Shown here: one piece after another, positions 18,128 to 27,322 of the stretch
How the letters are laid out: every line of letters starts with the position of its first letter
Position numbering within the stretch: the first letter of the stretch is position 1
Assembly: GCF_008271745.1 (NCBI RefSeq)
Contig: NZ_VKKZ01000019.1
Location: 1 to 64,000, forward strand
DNA from: Rufibacter glacialis
Lineage (GTDB): Bacteria; Bacteroidota; Bacteroidia; Cytophagales; Hymenobacteraceae
Length of the DNA stretch: 64,000 nt
Reading direction: 5' to 3'
Notes under the pieces: generated by a model
Databases searched by the model: none
Told to the model about the DNA's origin: nothing
The model's input: the letters and a program-made list of their open reading frames with translations, nothing else
Made by a program: the position numbers and the translations under genes

Positions 18128-19759
18128 ATGGCCAACGGATTTTTCAATGTCCCTATTCCGGTGAACGAGCCCGTGAAGGGCTACGCTCCCGGCAGCAAAG
18201 AAAGAGAAGAACTGCAAAAAGCGTATAATGAGCTGCGCGAGCAGCAATTAGACATACCTATGTACATTGGGGGCAAAGAAGTACGCACCGAAAACAAGGT
18301 GCCTTTCACCCCACCCCATGACCACCAACGCGTGGTGGCCCACTACCACTACGGCAACGCCAGCCACGTAGAGCAGGCCATTGACGCCGCCCTGGCCGCC
18401 CGTGAGCAATGGTCACAGATGCCCTGGGAGAGCCGCGCCGCCATCTTCCTGAAAGCCGCTGATTTGTTGGCTGGTCCTTTCAGGGCCCGCATGAACGCCG
18501 CCACCATGATTGGCCAGTCCAAGAACGCCTACCAGGCTGAGATTGACGCCGCCTGTGAGATGATCGACTTCTTCCGGTTCAACGTGCAGTACATGACCGA
18601 TATCTACAAGCTGCAGCCCGAGTCGTTACCCGGCATGTGGAACCGGTTGGAGCACCGTCCGCTGGAAGGCTTCGTGTTCGCGCTCACGCCCTTCAACTTC
18701 ACCTCCATTGCCGCCAACCTGCCGGCCGCCCCGGCCATGATGGGCAACGTAGTGGTATGGAAACCAGCCAACACCCAGATCTACTCCGCGCAGGTGATCA
18801 TGGAACTGTTCCAGGCGGCAGGTCTGCCAGACGGCGTGATCAACCTGGTGTATGTAGACGGCCCTGAGGCGGGCGATGTGATCTTCAGACACCGTCAGTT
18901 CGCGGGTATCCACTTCACCGGCAGCACCGGCGTGTTCAACAACATCTGGAAGACCATTGGCGAGCACATCAACACCTACCGCGGCTATCCGCGCATTGTG
19001 GGCGAGACCGGTGGTAAAGACTTCATCGTGGCCCACAAATCGGCGAACGCCAAAGAAGTGGCCGTGTCCATTACCCGCGGGGCGTTTGAGTACCAGGGGC
19101 AGAAGTGCTCGGCGGCTTCCCGCGCCTACATTCCCAGCAACCTCTGGGAAGAGGTGAAAGGCTACGTGGTGGAAGACCTGAAATCGTTCAAGATGGGAGA
19201 CCCCGGCGACTTCAGCAACTTCATCAACGCCGTGATTGACGAAAAGTCCTTTGACAAGCTGGCCCGCTACATTGACGCCGCCAAGAAAGACGACTCCGTG
19301 GAGATCATTGCCGGTGGTAACCATGACAAGAGCAAAGGCTATTTCATTGAGCCCACCATCATTGTGGCGCAAGACCCGCAGTACGTGACCATGTGCGATG
19401 AGCTCTTCGGGCCGGTGCTTACCCTGCACGTGTATGACCCTGAGAAGTTTGAGGAGACGCTGGAGATAGTAGACCAGACTTCGCCCTACGCTCTAACCGG
19501 GGCCATCTTCGCCAATGACCGTTACGCCGTGGAGTTGGCCACGAAGAAATTGAGCCACGCGGCCGGTAACTTCTACATCAATGACAAGCCCACCGGTGCG
19601 GTGGTAGGGCAGCAGCCGTTCGGCGGTTCGCGTGCTTCCGGGACCAATGACAAAGCCGGTTCCATGCTGAACCTGCTGCGTTGGACCAGCGCCCGCACCA
19701 TCAAAGAAACGTTTGTGCCGCCGGTAGATTACCGTTACCCGTTCCTGCAGCAAGACTAA
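18128..19759 (+). CDS. pruA: L-glutamate gamma-semialdehyde (P5C) dehydrogenase
   Basis: A 543-residue aldehyde dehydrogenase that oxidises glutamate gamma-semialdehyde (from proline or arginine breakdown) to glutamate with NAD+. The general base Glu293 lies in GETGGKD and the catalytic Cys327 in YQGQKCSAASR. The C-terminal FGGSRASGTNDKAGS stretch matches this subfamily. Length is typical for the stand-alone P5CDH. No putA proline dehydrogenase is adjacent. It is a single gene with its own TAnnTTTG promoter box and terminator. Cytoplasmic. Confidence 0.95.
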   Translation: MANGFFNVPIPVNEPVKGYAPGSKEREELQKAYNELREQQLDIPMYIGGKEVRTENKVPFTPPHDHQRVVAHYHYGNASHVEQAIDAALAAREQWSQMPWESRAAIFLKAADLLAGPFRARMNAATMIGQSKNAYQAEIDAACEMIDFFRFNVQYMTDIYKLQPESLPGMWNRLEHRPLEGFVFALTPFNFTSIAANLPAAPAMMGNVVVWKPANTQIYSAQVIMELFQAAGLPDGVINLVYVDGPEAGDVIFRHRQFAGIHFTGSTGVFNNIWKTIGEHINTYRGYPRIVGETGGKDFIVAHKSANAKEVAVSITRGAFEYQGQKCSAASRAYIPSNLWEEVKGYVVEDLKSFKMGDPGDFSNFINAVIDEKSFDKLARYIDAAKKDDSVEIIAGGNHDKSKGYFIEPTIIVAQDPQYVTMCDELFGPVLTLHVYDPEKFEETLEIVDQTSPYALTGAIFANDRYAVELATKKLSHAAGNFYINDKPTGAVVGQQPFGGSRASGTNDKAGSMLNLLRWTSARTIKETFVPPVDYRYPFLQQD

Positions 19760-19802
19760 TCAAAGGGCTGCACGCCACAGGCGTTTCAAGCTTCTTTTCC
19801 TG

Positions 19803-19842
19803 AAAACAGCCCTGCAACGGATTCCCGTTTCAGGGCTGTTTT
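19803..19842 (+). terminator. Intrinsic terminator after pruA
   Basis: Perfect 12-bp arms (aaaacagccctg at 19803-19814, cagggctgtttt at 19831-19842) with an A-rich left and T-rich right side, 43 bases after the stop. It works in either direction by shape. Confidence 0.8.
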
Positions 19843-19901
19843 GCTTTAAACGGTTCTGGATCTGGTTCATCTGAGTTCCTTTCTCATTCATTCCTCCCTT
19901 T

Positions 19902-19992
19902 TTGTCATCCTGAAAGGATCTTGTGGGCGAACTAGAAAAGCCGAAGAGAAGCGCCATTACCGTTTGCTACCAAGTTCTTTCCAAGATGACAA
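19902..19992. repeat. 91-bp element bounded by 22-bp imperfect inverted repeats
   Basis: The left end 19902-19923 (ttgtcatcctgaaaggatc...) and right end 19971-19992 (...tttccaagatgacaa) are reverse complements apart from a few mismatches and a one-base offset. The inside has no open frame. This has the look of a small non-autonomous intergenic repeat. The rest of the gap (19993-20228) has nothing I can call. Confidence 0.6.
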
Positions 19993-20228
19993 TAGAGGGG
20001 AGCACAGCTAGCCAGGAGAAAGAATGCCCACTCTATAAGGAAATGCCCGCTTTGAAAGGAGGGGAGTAGCCAAACTATAAGCATAGTGCTTAGGCAATAG
20101 AAAGAGGGCCAAGCTATCCATTTTCCTATCATCGGCCGGCCGAAAACTTTCCTTTCAGAAGGCACCTTCGCCGGTGAAGATTATCTCGGGGGACTTTTCT
20201 GCGTATGTAGGAGAAAATTCCTATTGAC

Positions 20229-20720
20229 ATGAACCAGACTACCCCACCCGTAACCCCCATAGATGAGCGCCTGAAGTGGGTAGAGTCTTTCTCCCGCTTG
20301 CTGGATAACCAATTCAAGATGCCGGGCACCAACTTCCGGTTCGGGCTGGACCCCATCATGGGGTTGCTGCCCGTGGTAGGTGACCTTTCTTCCTTTGCCA
20401 TGTCTGGGGTGCTGGTCATGACCATGGCCAAACACGGAGCCAGCCGCGCGCTGGTGGTGCGTATGCTCTTCAATATTTTCCTGGATGCGGTCATAGGAAG
20501 TATTCCCATTGTGGGCTGGATCTTTGACTTCGGCTACAAGGCCAACCTGCGCAACGTGGAATTACTCCGGAAGCACTACCAGGAAGGCAAGTACCAAGGC
20601 AAAGGCACTGGCTTCATCATAGGCGTGCTGGCCGGGTTCCTGGTCCTGTTTGGGTTGCTGATGTACGTTCTCTGGAAAGTAGCCGAGTACCTGTGGCTGT
20701 GGGCTTCTTCGGCGTGGTAA
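20229..20720 (+). CDS. DUF4112 membrane protein
   Basis: A 163-residue protein of the DUF4112 family. The family signature LLDNQFKMPGTNFRFGLDPIMGLLPVVGD spans about residues 20-50, followed by two Gly-rich membrane-associated segments (IIGSIPIVGWIFDFGYKANLRN) and a strong C-terminal transmembrane helix (GFIIGVLAGFLVLFGLLMYVLW). Function is not established for the family. It is a monocistronic unit ending in a strong terminator. Confidence 0.88.
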   Translation: MNQTTPPVTPIDERLKWVESFSRLLDNQFKMPGTNFRFGLDPIMGLLPVVGDLSSFAMSGVLVMTMAKHGASRALVVRMLFNIFLDAVIGSIPIVGWIFDFGYKANLRNVELLRKHYQEGKYQGKGTGFIIGVLAGFLVLFGLLMYVLWKVAEYLWLWASSAW

Positions 20721-20756
20721 GGATTTTCTCTTACCGGTTATAACTATAAATAGAGG

Positions 20757-20812
20757 AAAAACAGAAGAGTGGCGGAACGGGAGTATACGTTCTGCCACTC
20801 TTCTGTTTTTTT
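20757..20812 (+). terminator. Intrinsic terminator after the DUF4112 gene
   Basis: Arms of 22 bases (20757-20778 and 20789-20810, one mismatch, core acagaagagtggc) followed by further T residues. It lies 36 bases after the stop. Confidence 0.85.
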
Positions 20813-21095
20813 GCCTAACCAGCAAATGCCTTTGCCTACCTACTGGGTTAATCTGTAGAGCGTGCTCCTCTCCCAACTCTTTGGGAATGGGAAAATCGGA
20901 GGCACCCTAGCCAAGCGTGGTGGTGCCTTGCCTTTTCATAAGGTCTTTTTTAAAAGAGAGCCTCCAGGTCTGGGGGTCGTGATTCTTTGTGATCAGCCAT
21001 TCATACTGCTCCATCGTTCCTTTCCTGGAGACCAATCTTCAGATATAACCTTCACTTTAATCGTTCGACTGCTAATAAAATTAAATAAGCCTTAA
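20813..21095. other. Gene-free leader of the glycan locus
   Basis: No supported gene between the terminator and the AT-rich promoter element. A 77-codon frame at 20862-21095 has no family features. The sequence becomes strongly AT-rich from about 21060 on. Confidence 0.45.
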
Positions 21096-21150
21096 AACAT
21101 TTTAATTTTTTTTAATAAATAAAAATCTTTTCTATATTTATCGGAACAAA
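21096..21150 (+). promoter_or_regulatory. AT-rich promoter element shared with the susC2 promoter
   Basis: The 27 bases at 21096-21122 (beginning aacattttaatttt) match 25 of 27 positions of the minus-strand sequence 61204-61178 upstream of susC2. In both places a TATATTTA, similar to the TAnnTTTG -7 box, follows (here at about 21133-21140). It lies ~170 bases before the ATG at 21292, leaving a long leader with no other call. It may be a shared activator or regulator site. Confidence 0.4.
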
Positions 21151-21291
21151 CATGAAGTAAAACACAGGGGTTATCTGCTAGAGGTATAAGTTGTAGGTAG
21201 GCGTTGGTTTTAGATAGGTGTGGAAAAGCTTCCCGTTTGTTTTGCCTGCTTCAGGTCAAACTGCCACCTGTTTTAATCCAACTATACAAAC

Positions 21292-22488
21292 ATGAAAAAA
21301 CGCTCCTTCCTATTGCTCGCACTGTTTTGCGGAGCCTCCTTGCTGTCAAAGGCTCAGTCTCTTGATCCTGCTCTTAACCAAGCCCTCTTGAAAAGTAAGC
21401 AAGGGGCAATTGTTGAGTTGCCGGGCTTTCTAGGTAAAAAATATTCCCCTATTGAATATCAGAAGATTGTGCTGCCAGGGCCGCAGTACCTTATTTCTGA
21501 TGACCCGGAGTACATCCGGGTGCCAGAGGCAATTGCATTTCGGGAGCCGGTTCAACCTGGGGCGGTCCGGCTTTATGTATACAACGTAAACGGCGTAAAG
21601 GAGCCGACAAAGATAGACCGTAAGATCACGGCGGTGATCAAGAATACGGGCAAAGGAGTCATGCACCTGCGCATGGTGAAATATTCGTCACAAAAGCCCA
21701 GTACCAATTATTTCCAGATAGGGAAACAAGGGCTTGCCGACTATTTTGCCTCCACCGGGAGTAATGTGGTAAGAACCATCAAACCAGGAGAGGCTATCCC
21801 TATTGATGAGAAGCTGGAAAAGCACGTGGTGAAGTATGATGAGCTGGTGCACGGTTTCTACGAATTTGTGATTGACCAGCCTGGTGAGGTGAGTGTGGTG
21901 CAGACAGACTTGAAAACATCTGGCCCGGCGGCCTTGAAAAGAATCACGAACGTGTTGCCGCCTAAGTCACAAAGCGGGGCAGGGCGTGGCGTCTTTGGGG
22001 TGAGCAACTACCATATTGTGACAGAGGGCGTCCTGGACACCAAGAACGGCCCAGCCGAACTTACCGTGGCAGATGGAGAGAAAGATCCTTGGGTGGTAGG
22101 CTTTGAAAGCAGTACTGGTAAGATAGCCAAGCTAGCCGGTAACTACGGTGTGATCTATGAAGTGGAAATGAAGTGGAAAAGCACCGATGGCAAAGGCCTG
22201 GCACTTGTCACCTGGAACTCCCGCTCAGATGATAACCAATGGTGTGGTGGAATGGCCGCTACTATGGTAATGGGCAAGGGCAAGTTTGATGCCGGCATCA
22301 TTCAGTTGCCAAGTGACCAGTTGATTACTAAGAAAGCCCCAGAGGCAATTTTGGTCCAGGTGTTTCCGCCGGCCGCCAATGGCGAGGAGCAGACCATCAA
22401 GTTCACCTACTCTCCGCCGGGTGCCTCCTGCCTGCCAACCCCCCTGATCTTTATCCCAATTGATATGAAAGAGACCAGCCGTCTTTGA
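21292..22488 (+). CDS. Exported protein of unknown function at the head of the glycan locus
   Basis: A 398-residue protein with a clear signal peptide (MKKRSFLLLALFCGASLLSKAQS, cleavage after KAQ). The mature chain is largely beta in pattern: an N-terminal region with RLYVYNVNGVKEP and MHLRMVKYSSQKPSTNYFQIGKQGL (about 95-150), then a second half with GVSNYHIVTEG and LVTWNSRSDDNQWCGGMAATM. Two Cys (in QWCGG and ASCLP) could form a disulfide. I do not recognise the family; there is no lipobox, membrane helix or T9SS tail, so it should be periplasmic or released. It is translationally coupled to the SGNH esterase gene that follows (its stop is 5 bases before that gene's ATG), which ties it to glycan processing. 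Confidence 0.75.
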   Translation: MKKRSFLLLALFCGASLLSKAQSLDPALNQALLKSKQGAIVELPGFLGKKYSPIEYQKIVLPGPQYLISDDPEYIRVPEAIAFREPVQPGAVRLYVYNVNGVKEPTKIDRKITAVIKNTGKGVMHLRMVKYSSQKPSTNYFQIGKQGLADYFASTGSNVVRTIKPGEAIPIDEKLEKHVVKYDELVHGFYEFVIDQPGEVSVVQTDLKTSGPAALKRITNVLPPKSQSGAGRGVFGVSNYHIVTEGVLDTKNGPAELTVADGEKDPWVVGFESSTGKIAKLAGNYGVIYEVEMKWKSTDGKGLALVTWNSRSDDNQWCGGMAATMVMGKGKFDAGIIQLPSDQLITKKAPEAILVQVFPPAANGEEQTIKFTYSPPGASCLPTPLIFIPIDMKETSRL

Positions 22489-22493
22489 TCCTC

Positions 22494-23699
22494 ATGCTGC
22501 ATTCCATGGAGTTTAAAGCATTGCTGACGTCTTATCGCCCATTTCTGCTGGGAGCCCTACTGGCCGGTGCGCTGGGTGGGCTCCCCTGGAAAGGAGCCTT
22601 GGCGGCCCACCCGGAGCTGAACGGGCGGCCACCCCAGGCGCAGAGCCAAGCCGTTTCTGCTGAGGCTGCGCGGGCCAAAGAATTTGAGTGGCATGATGCC
22701 CAAAGCCTCACCATCAAAGGTTTGGGCTGGAAAGAACTGCAACGTACCTACACCCGCCTGCCGGCCAAGGCCCAGGCAGCGGTAACCCCTGAGGTCTGGA
22801 AACTGAGCCAGCACTCAGCGGGAGGGCATGTGCAGTTCTTGTCCAATTCCCAGAAGATCAAAGTGCGGTGGAGTGTAAGGGGCAATAACAGCCTGAACCA
22901 CATGGCACCCACGGCTGTGAAGGGCGTGGATTTATATGTCCGCACAAAGGCCGGCTGGCAATGGGCCGGGGTGGGCAAGCCGTCAGGCAAGAAGAACGAG
23001 GTGGAGCTGGTCTCCAGCATGGTGGCCGGTGAGCGGGAATTCATGCTTTACCTGCCCCTCTATGATGGGGTAGATTCGGTGTCTATTGGCGTAGAAAAAG
23101 GCGCTTCCATCAAGCCCCTGGCCGGTAAGCCGGAGAAACCCATTGTTTTTTACGGCACGTCCATCACCCAGGGTGCCTGTGCCACCCGGGCGGGCATGGC
23201 TTATCCGTCTATCATTGGGCGGCAATTGAACCGCGAAACCATTAACCTGGGCTTTTCGGGGAACGGGAAGATGCACATAGAATTGGCCCACCTGCTAACC
23301 GAAATTGACGCCAGCCTGTATGTGCTGGACAACATGCCCAACATGCAGGCCGAGGACGTGGAGCCCAAAGCCGTGGCCTTTGTGAAGCACCTGCGGGCCG
23401 CCCAGCCCCACACGCCCATTCTGCTGGTGGAAAACTTGGAATATGCCCACGGCTGGGTAGATACGCGGGTGGCGGGCCTTGTGGCAGAAAAGAACAAGAA
23501 CCTGCGCAAAGCCTATGAGCAATTGAAGGCGGCGGGCGTTACCAACCTCTTTTACCTGAACAACCAGAACTTGGCCCTGGCCAACGGCGAGGGTACCGTA
23601 GACGGTATCCACCTGACAGATCTGGGATTTGCCCATCTGGCCACAGAGCTAACCAAAGAGATCAGGAAAGTGGAAAAGAAAGCTAGGCAGGGCTGCTGA
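22494..23699 (+). CDS. SGNH hydrolase with GxDLY domain (probable carbohydrate esterase)
   Basis: About 401 residues from ATG 22494; a TTG at 22485 overlapping the previous stop and an ATG at 22506 are alternatives. An N-terminal hydrophobic export signal (FLLGALLAGALGG...ALAA) is followed by a beta-sandwich ancillary domain with the GVDLYV signature (GxDLY, PF14607-like). The C-terminal SGNH domain (Lipase_GDSL_3 type) has Ser223 in FYGTSITQGA, the oxyanion Gly in LGFSGNGKM, the DNMPNM block and the Asp370/His373 pair in DGIHLTDLGF. Such two-domain enzymes are deacetylases of acetylated polysaccharides. It is followed by a second, single-domain SGNH enzyme and a GH20. Substrate inferred from context only. 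Confidence 0.88.
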   Translation: MLHSMEFKALLTSYRPFLLGALLAGALGGLPWKGALAAHPELNGRPPQAQSQAVSAEAARAKEFEWHDAQSLTIKGLGWKELQRTYTRLPAKAQAAVTPEVWKLSQHSAGGHVQFLSNSQKIKVRWSVRGNNSLNHMAPTAVKGVDLYVRTKAGWQWAGVGKPSGKKNEVELVSSMVAGEREFMLYLPLYDGVDSVSIGVEKGASIKPLAGKPEKPIVFYGTSITQGACATRAGMAYPSIIGRQLNRETINLGFSGNGKMHIELAHLLTEIDASLYVLDNMPNMQAEDVEPKAVAFVKHLRAAQPHTPILLVENLEYAHGWVDTRVAGLVAEKNKNLRKAYEQLKAAGVTNLFYLNNQNLALANGEGTVDGIHLTDLGFAHLATELTKEIRKVEKKARQGC

Positions 23700-23719
23700 C
23701 CTCCAATCAGCATAGATGA

Positions 23720-23746
23720 CGTTTTGGGCGACTTTTCCCCAAAACG
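23720..23746. repeat. Small palindrome between two SGNH genes
   Basis: Arms cgttttggg and cccaaaacg with a short loop, starting 21 bases after the stop of the first SGNH gene. It fits the window-wide palindrome family and may attenuate or terminate transcription before the next gene, whose AT-rich leader follows. Confidence 0.5.
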
Positions 23747-23877
23747 AAGCCTTAATGCCATGACTGTCCCTGTCTTTATCTGATTATCAAAATTATGTAC
23801 TGAGGCTAGAACCTGTAAACAGGCCTGGGCCTCTTATTATCTCTGTTCATTTATTGTACTCTATTTTATTTTACTCT

Positions 23878-24552
23878 ATGAAAAAATCATTCCTCCTCTC
23901 TGTGCTGCTACTGGCCATGGTGTTTCTGTTTCAGCCGGTACTGGCGCAAAAACCAAGCAATCCGCTGGTCTGGGAAAAAGAGATGCGGGCTTTTGAGAAA
24001 GCTGACAGTGCCAACATGCCCGCACCGGGCGGCATTGTGTTCACCGGTAGTTCCTCTGTGCGAGGCTGGCGAACGCTGAAACAGGATTTTCCGGACAAAC
24101 CAGTCCTGAACCGGGGTTTTGGCGGCTCCCGCATTAACGATGCCACCTACCACTTTGACCGCATCGTGAAGAAGTACCAGCCTAAACAGGTGCTGCTGTA
24201 TTCCGGAGATAATGACATTGCCAGCGGTAAGAACGCTGAAATGACCTTTGAGGAATTCAAACTCTTCGCGAAAAAGATGAAAGAGGAGCTTCCCAAGGCA
24301 GAGTTCGTGTACCTTTCCATCAAACCAAGCCCGGCACGCTGGAAAATGTACCCCGAGATGGAGGAAGCGAACAAGAAGATCAAGCGGTATGCTTTCTGGC
24401 ACCGCAAAGTGAAGTACGTAGACGTGAGCAACCCAATGTTGGGCCCCGATGGGAAACCCAAACCGGAACTGTACGTGGCAGACGGGATCCACATGACCCC
24501 CACCGGCTATGAGCTCTGGAAGAAAATTGTAGAACCGTATCTAGCTGATTAA
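23878..24552 (+). CDS. Exported GDSL/SGNH esterase, single domain
   Basis: About 224 residues from ATG 23878, which starts a canonical signal peptide (MKKSFLLSVLLLAMVFLFQPVLAQ); an upstream in-frame ATG at 23854 would mask it. Block I is FTGSSSVRGW with Ser59 the likely nucleophile, block II is the Gly in LNRGFGGSRIND, block III is YSGDNDIASG, and block V has Asp202/His205 in DGIHMTPTGY. It is a complete small lipase/acetylhydrolase fold (PF13472-like). It lies seven bases before the GH20 gene, so the pair is co-transcribed; likely role is removal of O-acyl groups before glycosidase action. Confidence 0.88.
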   Translation: MKKSFLLSVLLLAMVFLFQPVLAQKPSNPLVWEKEMRAFEKADSANMPAPGGIVFTGSSSVRGWRTLKQDFPDKPVLNRGFGGSRINDATYHFDRIVKKYQPKQVLLYSGDNDIASGKNAEMTFEEFKLFAKKMKEELPKAEFVYLSIKPSPARWKMYPEMEEANKKIKRYAFWHRKVKYVDVSNPMLGPDGKPKPELYVADGIHMTPTGYELWKKIVEPYLAD

Positions 24553-24559
24553 GCGCACC

Positions 24560-26869
24560 ATGGGGCACTGGACCATACAGGCTGTGGCGAACTGGCTGTT
24601 GGGGGGAGCAATGCTCCTCTCCCTGGTCGGCTGTTCCATGAAAGTGCCCCCGCAGGCGGACGCCGGACAGCCGGTAGCCCTCATTCCCTTGCCCCAGAAA
24701 CATCAGCCCGGGCCCGGGGCGTTTCGTCTCCAGGAGGGTACGTCCATCGTGCTGAGCTCCGAATCGGCGGAGCTGCGGGAGTTGGGGGAGTACTTGGCCG
24801 CCCTGCTCCACGAAACCAGCGGCCGTTCCCTGCCGGTTTCCGCCTCCTTTTTGGAATCAATGGCAAAAACGCGGCCGCAGATTCTGCTTCGGGTTAATCC
24901 AACTCTGGCGGTAGGCGCGGAGGGGTATGCCCTTTCCATTCAGGAGGGCAGGATTGTCTGTGAGGCCAAAGCGCCCATCGGGTTGTTCTGGGCGGTGCAG
25001 ACCCTGCGGCAAATGATTTACCAGCAGCAGGCGGGGAGTGCCCCCGGGCAGGAACTGCGGCTGCCGGTGCAGGAAATCCACGACGAACCAACCTTTGCCT
25101 GGCGTGGGCTTCTGCTGGACATGAGCCGGCATTTCATGTCCAAAGACTTCCTCAAGCGCTATATTGACCTGCTGGCGCTCTACAAGCTGAACACCCTGCA
25201 CCTGCACCTCACCGATGACCAGGGCTGGCGGCTGCAGATTCCCAACTATCCTAAACTGACCAGTACCGGTGCCTGGCGACAGGAACCGGACGGCTCAACG
25301 CACGGCGGCTTCTATACCCAGGCCGACATCCGGGAGATTGTGGCCTATGCCCAGAGCCGCTACATCACCGTGGTGCCGGAGGTAGACATGCCGGGCCATG
25401 TGCAGGCGGCCCTGGCAGCCTATCCGGAGCTTTCCTGTACGGGTGGGCCTTTCCGGGTGTCCAACCGCGCCGGGGTGCACCCGGATATCCTCTGCGCCGG
25501 CAATGAACAGACCTACGCCTTTGTGGAGAACGTCTTGGCCGAAGTAGCCCGGCTGTTTCCTGGCCAGTACGTGCACATCGGCGGTGATGAGGCCCCCAAA
25601 AACCGCTGGAAAGCCTGCGCCAAGTGCCAGGCCCGCATGAAAAAAGAAAACCTCCCTGACGAGGAGGCCCTGCAGGGGTATTTCACCAAGCGGGCCTCGG
25701 CGGTGTTGCAGCGCTACCAAAAGAAACCCATTGTCTGGGACGAGGCCCTGAAGGGCGGCATCAGTGCGGGAACGTTGGTGCAGGCCTGGCACGGACCGGC
25801 GGCCGCGAAAGAGGCCGTTGCAGTCGGGGCTCCGGTCATCAACTCCCCCCGGTCCGCCTTCTACTTTGACCTCAACAGCGGCATCACCCCCCTGGAGAAA
25901 GTCTACCACCACCCGATGGTGCCCGCTCAGCTTCCTGCCGGCCAGCAGCAACTGGTGCTGGGGGCCGAGGCTGCGCTCTGGACCGAAGACGTGCCGCAAG
26001 AGCGGGTAGACGAAATGATCTTCCCCCGCTTGCTGGCCTTCGCGGAGAACGCCTGGGGGCACCAGGCGGGCAGCGGCTATCCTGATTTCCGGGAGCGGGT
26101 GCAGGCGCATTACCCCGTGCTGGAGCGATTGGGCGTGCGGTATGGGTTTGGGGCCAGGCCGATCACGTTCGTGCCAAAATATGTGGTGGAGCAAGACGCC
26201 TTTGCCGTTACGCTGGAGGCTGGCCTGCGCCAGGTGGAACTACGGTACACGCTGGATGGCACAGAGCCTACCCGCGCCTCGGCCCTTTATACCGGGGTTC
26301 CGGTTCAGTTTGCTCAGTCCACCCAGCTGCGGGTAAGGCCTTTCAAGGGAGAAGAGCCGTACGGGGCTACGGCCCAGGCTTCTTTCGTGAAACACCTCGC
26401 CTTGAACCGGGTTCCGGCGTTGGCGCATCCGTTCCACACGGCCTATGCCGCCGGGGGGGGTGCCGCCTTAACCGATGGCATATTGGCCGATAATGACTAC
26501 CGCAAGGGCTTTTGGCAGGGCTTCGAGAAAGAAGACCTGGAGGCCATCATTGATCTGGGTGCGGAAAAAGAGGTGCGGGAGGTGAGCATCAGCTTTCTGC
26601 AGGATACCAACTCCTGGATTTTCCTGCCCACCCAGGTGACGTTTTCTTCCTCAAATGACAAAAACAGCTTCAAAACGCTGGCGGTGCTGAAGCACGCTAT
26701 TCCGCTCAAAGAGGAAGGGCCGGTGCGGAAAGAGTTTACCCAACAACTGCCCCCTACCAAGACTCGCTACCTGCGGGTGCGCGCCAGGAACGTGGGCGTG
26801 TGTCCGCCCTGGCACCCGGGAGCCGGGGGCGCTGCTTTCCTGATGGCCGATGAGTTGATTGTGCGCTGA
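24560..26869 (+). CDS. GH20 beta-N-acetylhexosaminidase, lipoprotein, with chitobiase-like and F5/8-type C-terminal domains
   Basis: A 769-residue lipoprotein (lipobox LVGC). Layout: an alpha/beta GH20b domain (about 40-160), then the catalytic barrel with HLHLTDDQGWR, VVPEVDMPGH and the catalytic pair Asp343-Glu344 in HIGGDEAP. This is followed by a chitobiase/beta-hexosaminidase C-terminal strand domain (about 547-610, YTLDGTEPTRAS) and a discoidin-like (F5/8 type C) domain (about 633-769, DLEAIIDLGAEKEVREVSISFLQD). The Asp-Glu pair is the substrate-assisted site that releases terminal GlcNAc or GalNAc from non-reducing ends. The lipid anchor and binding domain suggest action at the outer membrane. 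It ends the first small operon of the locus. Confidence 0.93.
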   Translation: MGHWTIQAVANWLLGGAMLLSLVGCSMKVPPQADAGQPVALIPLPQKHQPGPGAFRLQEGTSIVLSSESAELRELGEYLAALLHETSGRSLPVSASFLESMAKTRPQILLRVNPTLAVGAEGYALSIQEGRIVCEAKAPIGLFWAVQTLRQMIYQQQAGSAPGQELRLPVQEIHDEPTFAWRGLLLDMSRHFMSKDFLKRYIDLLALYKLNTLHLHLTDDQGWRLQIPNYPKLTSTGAWRQEPDGSTHGGFYTQADIREIVAYAQSRYITVVPEVDMPGHVQAALAAYPELSCTGGPFRVSNRAGVHPDILCAGNEQTYAFVENVLAEVARLFPGQYVHIGGDEAPKNRWKACAKCQARMKKENLPDEEALQGYFTKRASAVLQRYQKKPIVWDEALKGGISAGTLVQAWHGPAAAKEAVAVGAPVINSPRSAFYFDLNSGITPLEKVYHHPMVPAQLPAGQQQLVLGAEAALWTEDVPQERVDEMIFPRLLAFAENAWGHQAGSGYPDFRERVQAHYPVLERLGVRYGFGARPITFVPKYVVEQDAFAVTLEAGLRQVELRYTLDGTEPTRASALYTGVPVQFAQSTQLRVRPFKGEEPYGATAQASFVKHLALNRVPALAHPFHTAYAAGGGAALTDGILADNDYRKGFWQGFEKEDLEAIIDLGAEKEVREVSISFLQDTNSWIFLPTQVTFSSSNDKNSFKTLAVLKHAIPLKEEGPVRKEFTQQLPPTKTRYLRVRARNVGVCPPWHPGAGGAAFLMADELIVR

Positions 26870-26920
26870 TCCCCGTAGGGTTATTATAATAAGGCGGTGC
26901 GATGTTATGGAAATAGTATG

Positions 26921-27076
26921 CTAGGCTGTGTATGAAAAATGGCGGGCACAGTCGTTTTGGAGCTACTTTTGGGGAAACAGCCCTAAAACGCGGGCCTAAT
27001 ATATCCGCTGGCGGCAGAGAATAGCCAAGGTAACAAGATAAGAAAGCTCCGGGAGCATTTTTCAGATACAGCCTAG
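26921..27076. mobile_element. MITE-like element, copy 1
   Basis: A 156-bp unit bounded by terminal inverted repeats of 20 bases: 26921-26940 (ctaggctgtgtatgaaaaat) and 27057-27076, with two mismatches. It has no coding capacity and an internal palindrome (cgttttggagct...cagccctaaaacg, about 26953-26990). Its last four bases, ctag, are shared with the start of the next copy. Confidence 0.75.
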
Positions 27077-27229
27077 GCTGTGTCTGAAAAATAGCTAGGC
27101 ACCGCCCTAGGGTGCACGTTTTAGGGTTACTTTCGGGAGAGTAGCCCTAAAACGCAGGCGCTGGAGCCGGAGAATTGCCCAGGACAACCGGGGGGAATGC
27201 CTCGGAAGTATTTTTCAGACACAGCCTAG
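27073..27229. mobile_element. MITE-like element, copy 2
   Basis: A 157-bp unit with perfect 20-base terminal inverted repeats (27073-27092, ctaggctgtgtctgaaaaat, and 27210-27229). It has an internal palindrome at 27117-27154 (cgttttagggttac against gtagccctaaaacg, one mismatch). The interior has drifted a good deal from copy 1, so the tandem is not a very recent duplication. No transposase is encoded in the window. Confidence 0.8.
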
Positions 27230-27322
27230 CCAGGAACCCTTTGCCCATGGTGCCGGTAGTTGCTTTCAGTGCAAGGTTAGTCCAAGGAGTTAGATTTTCC
27301 AGGTTTTATATCCGTTTTGCCT

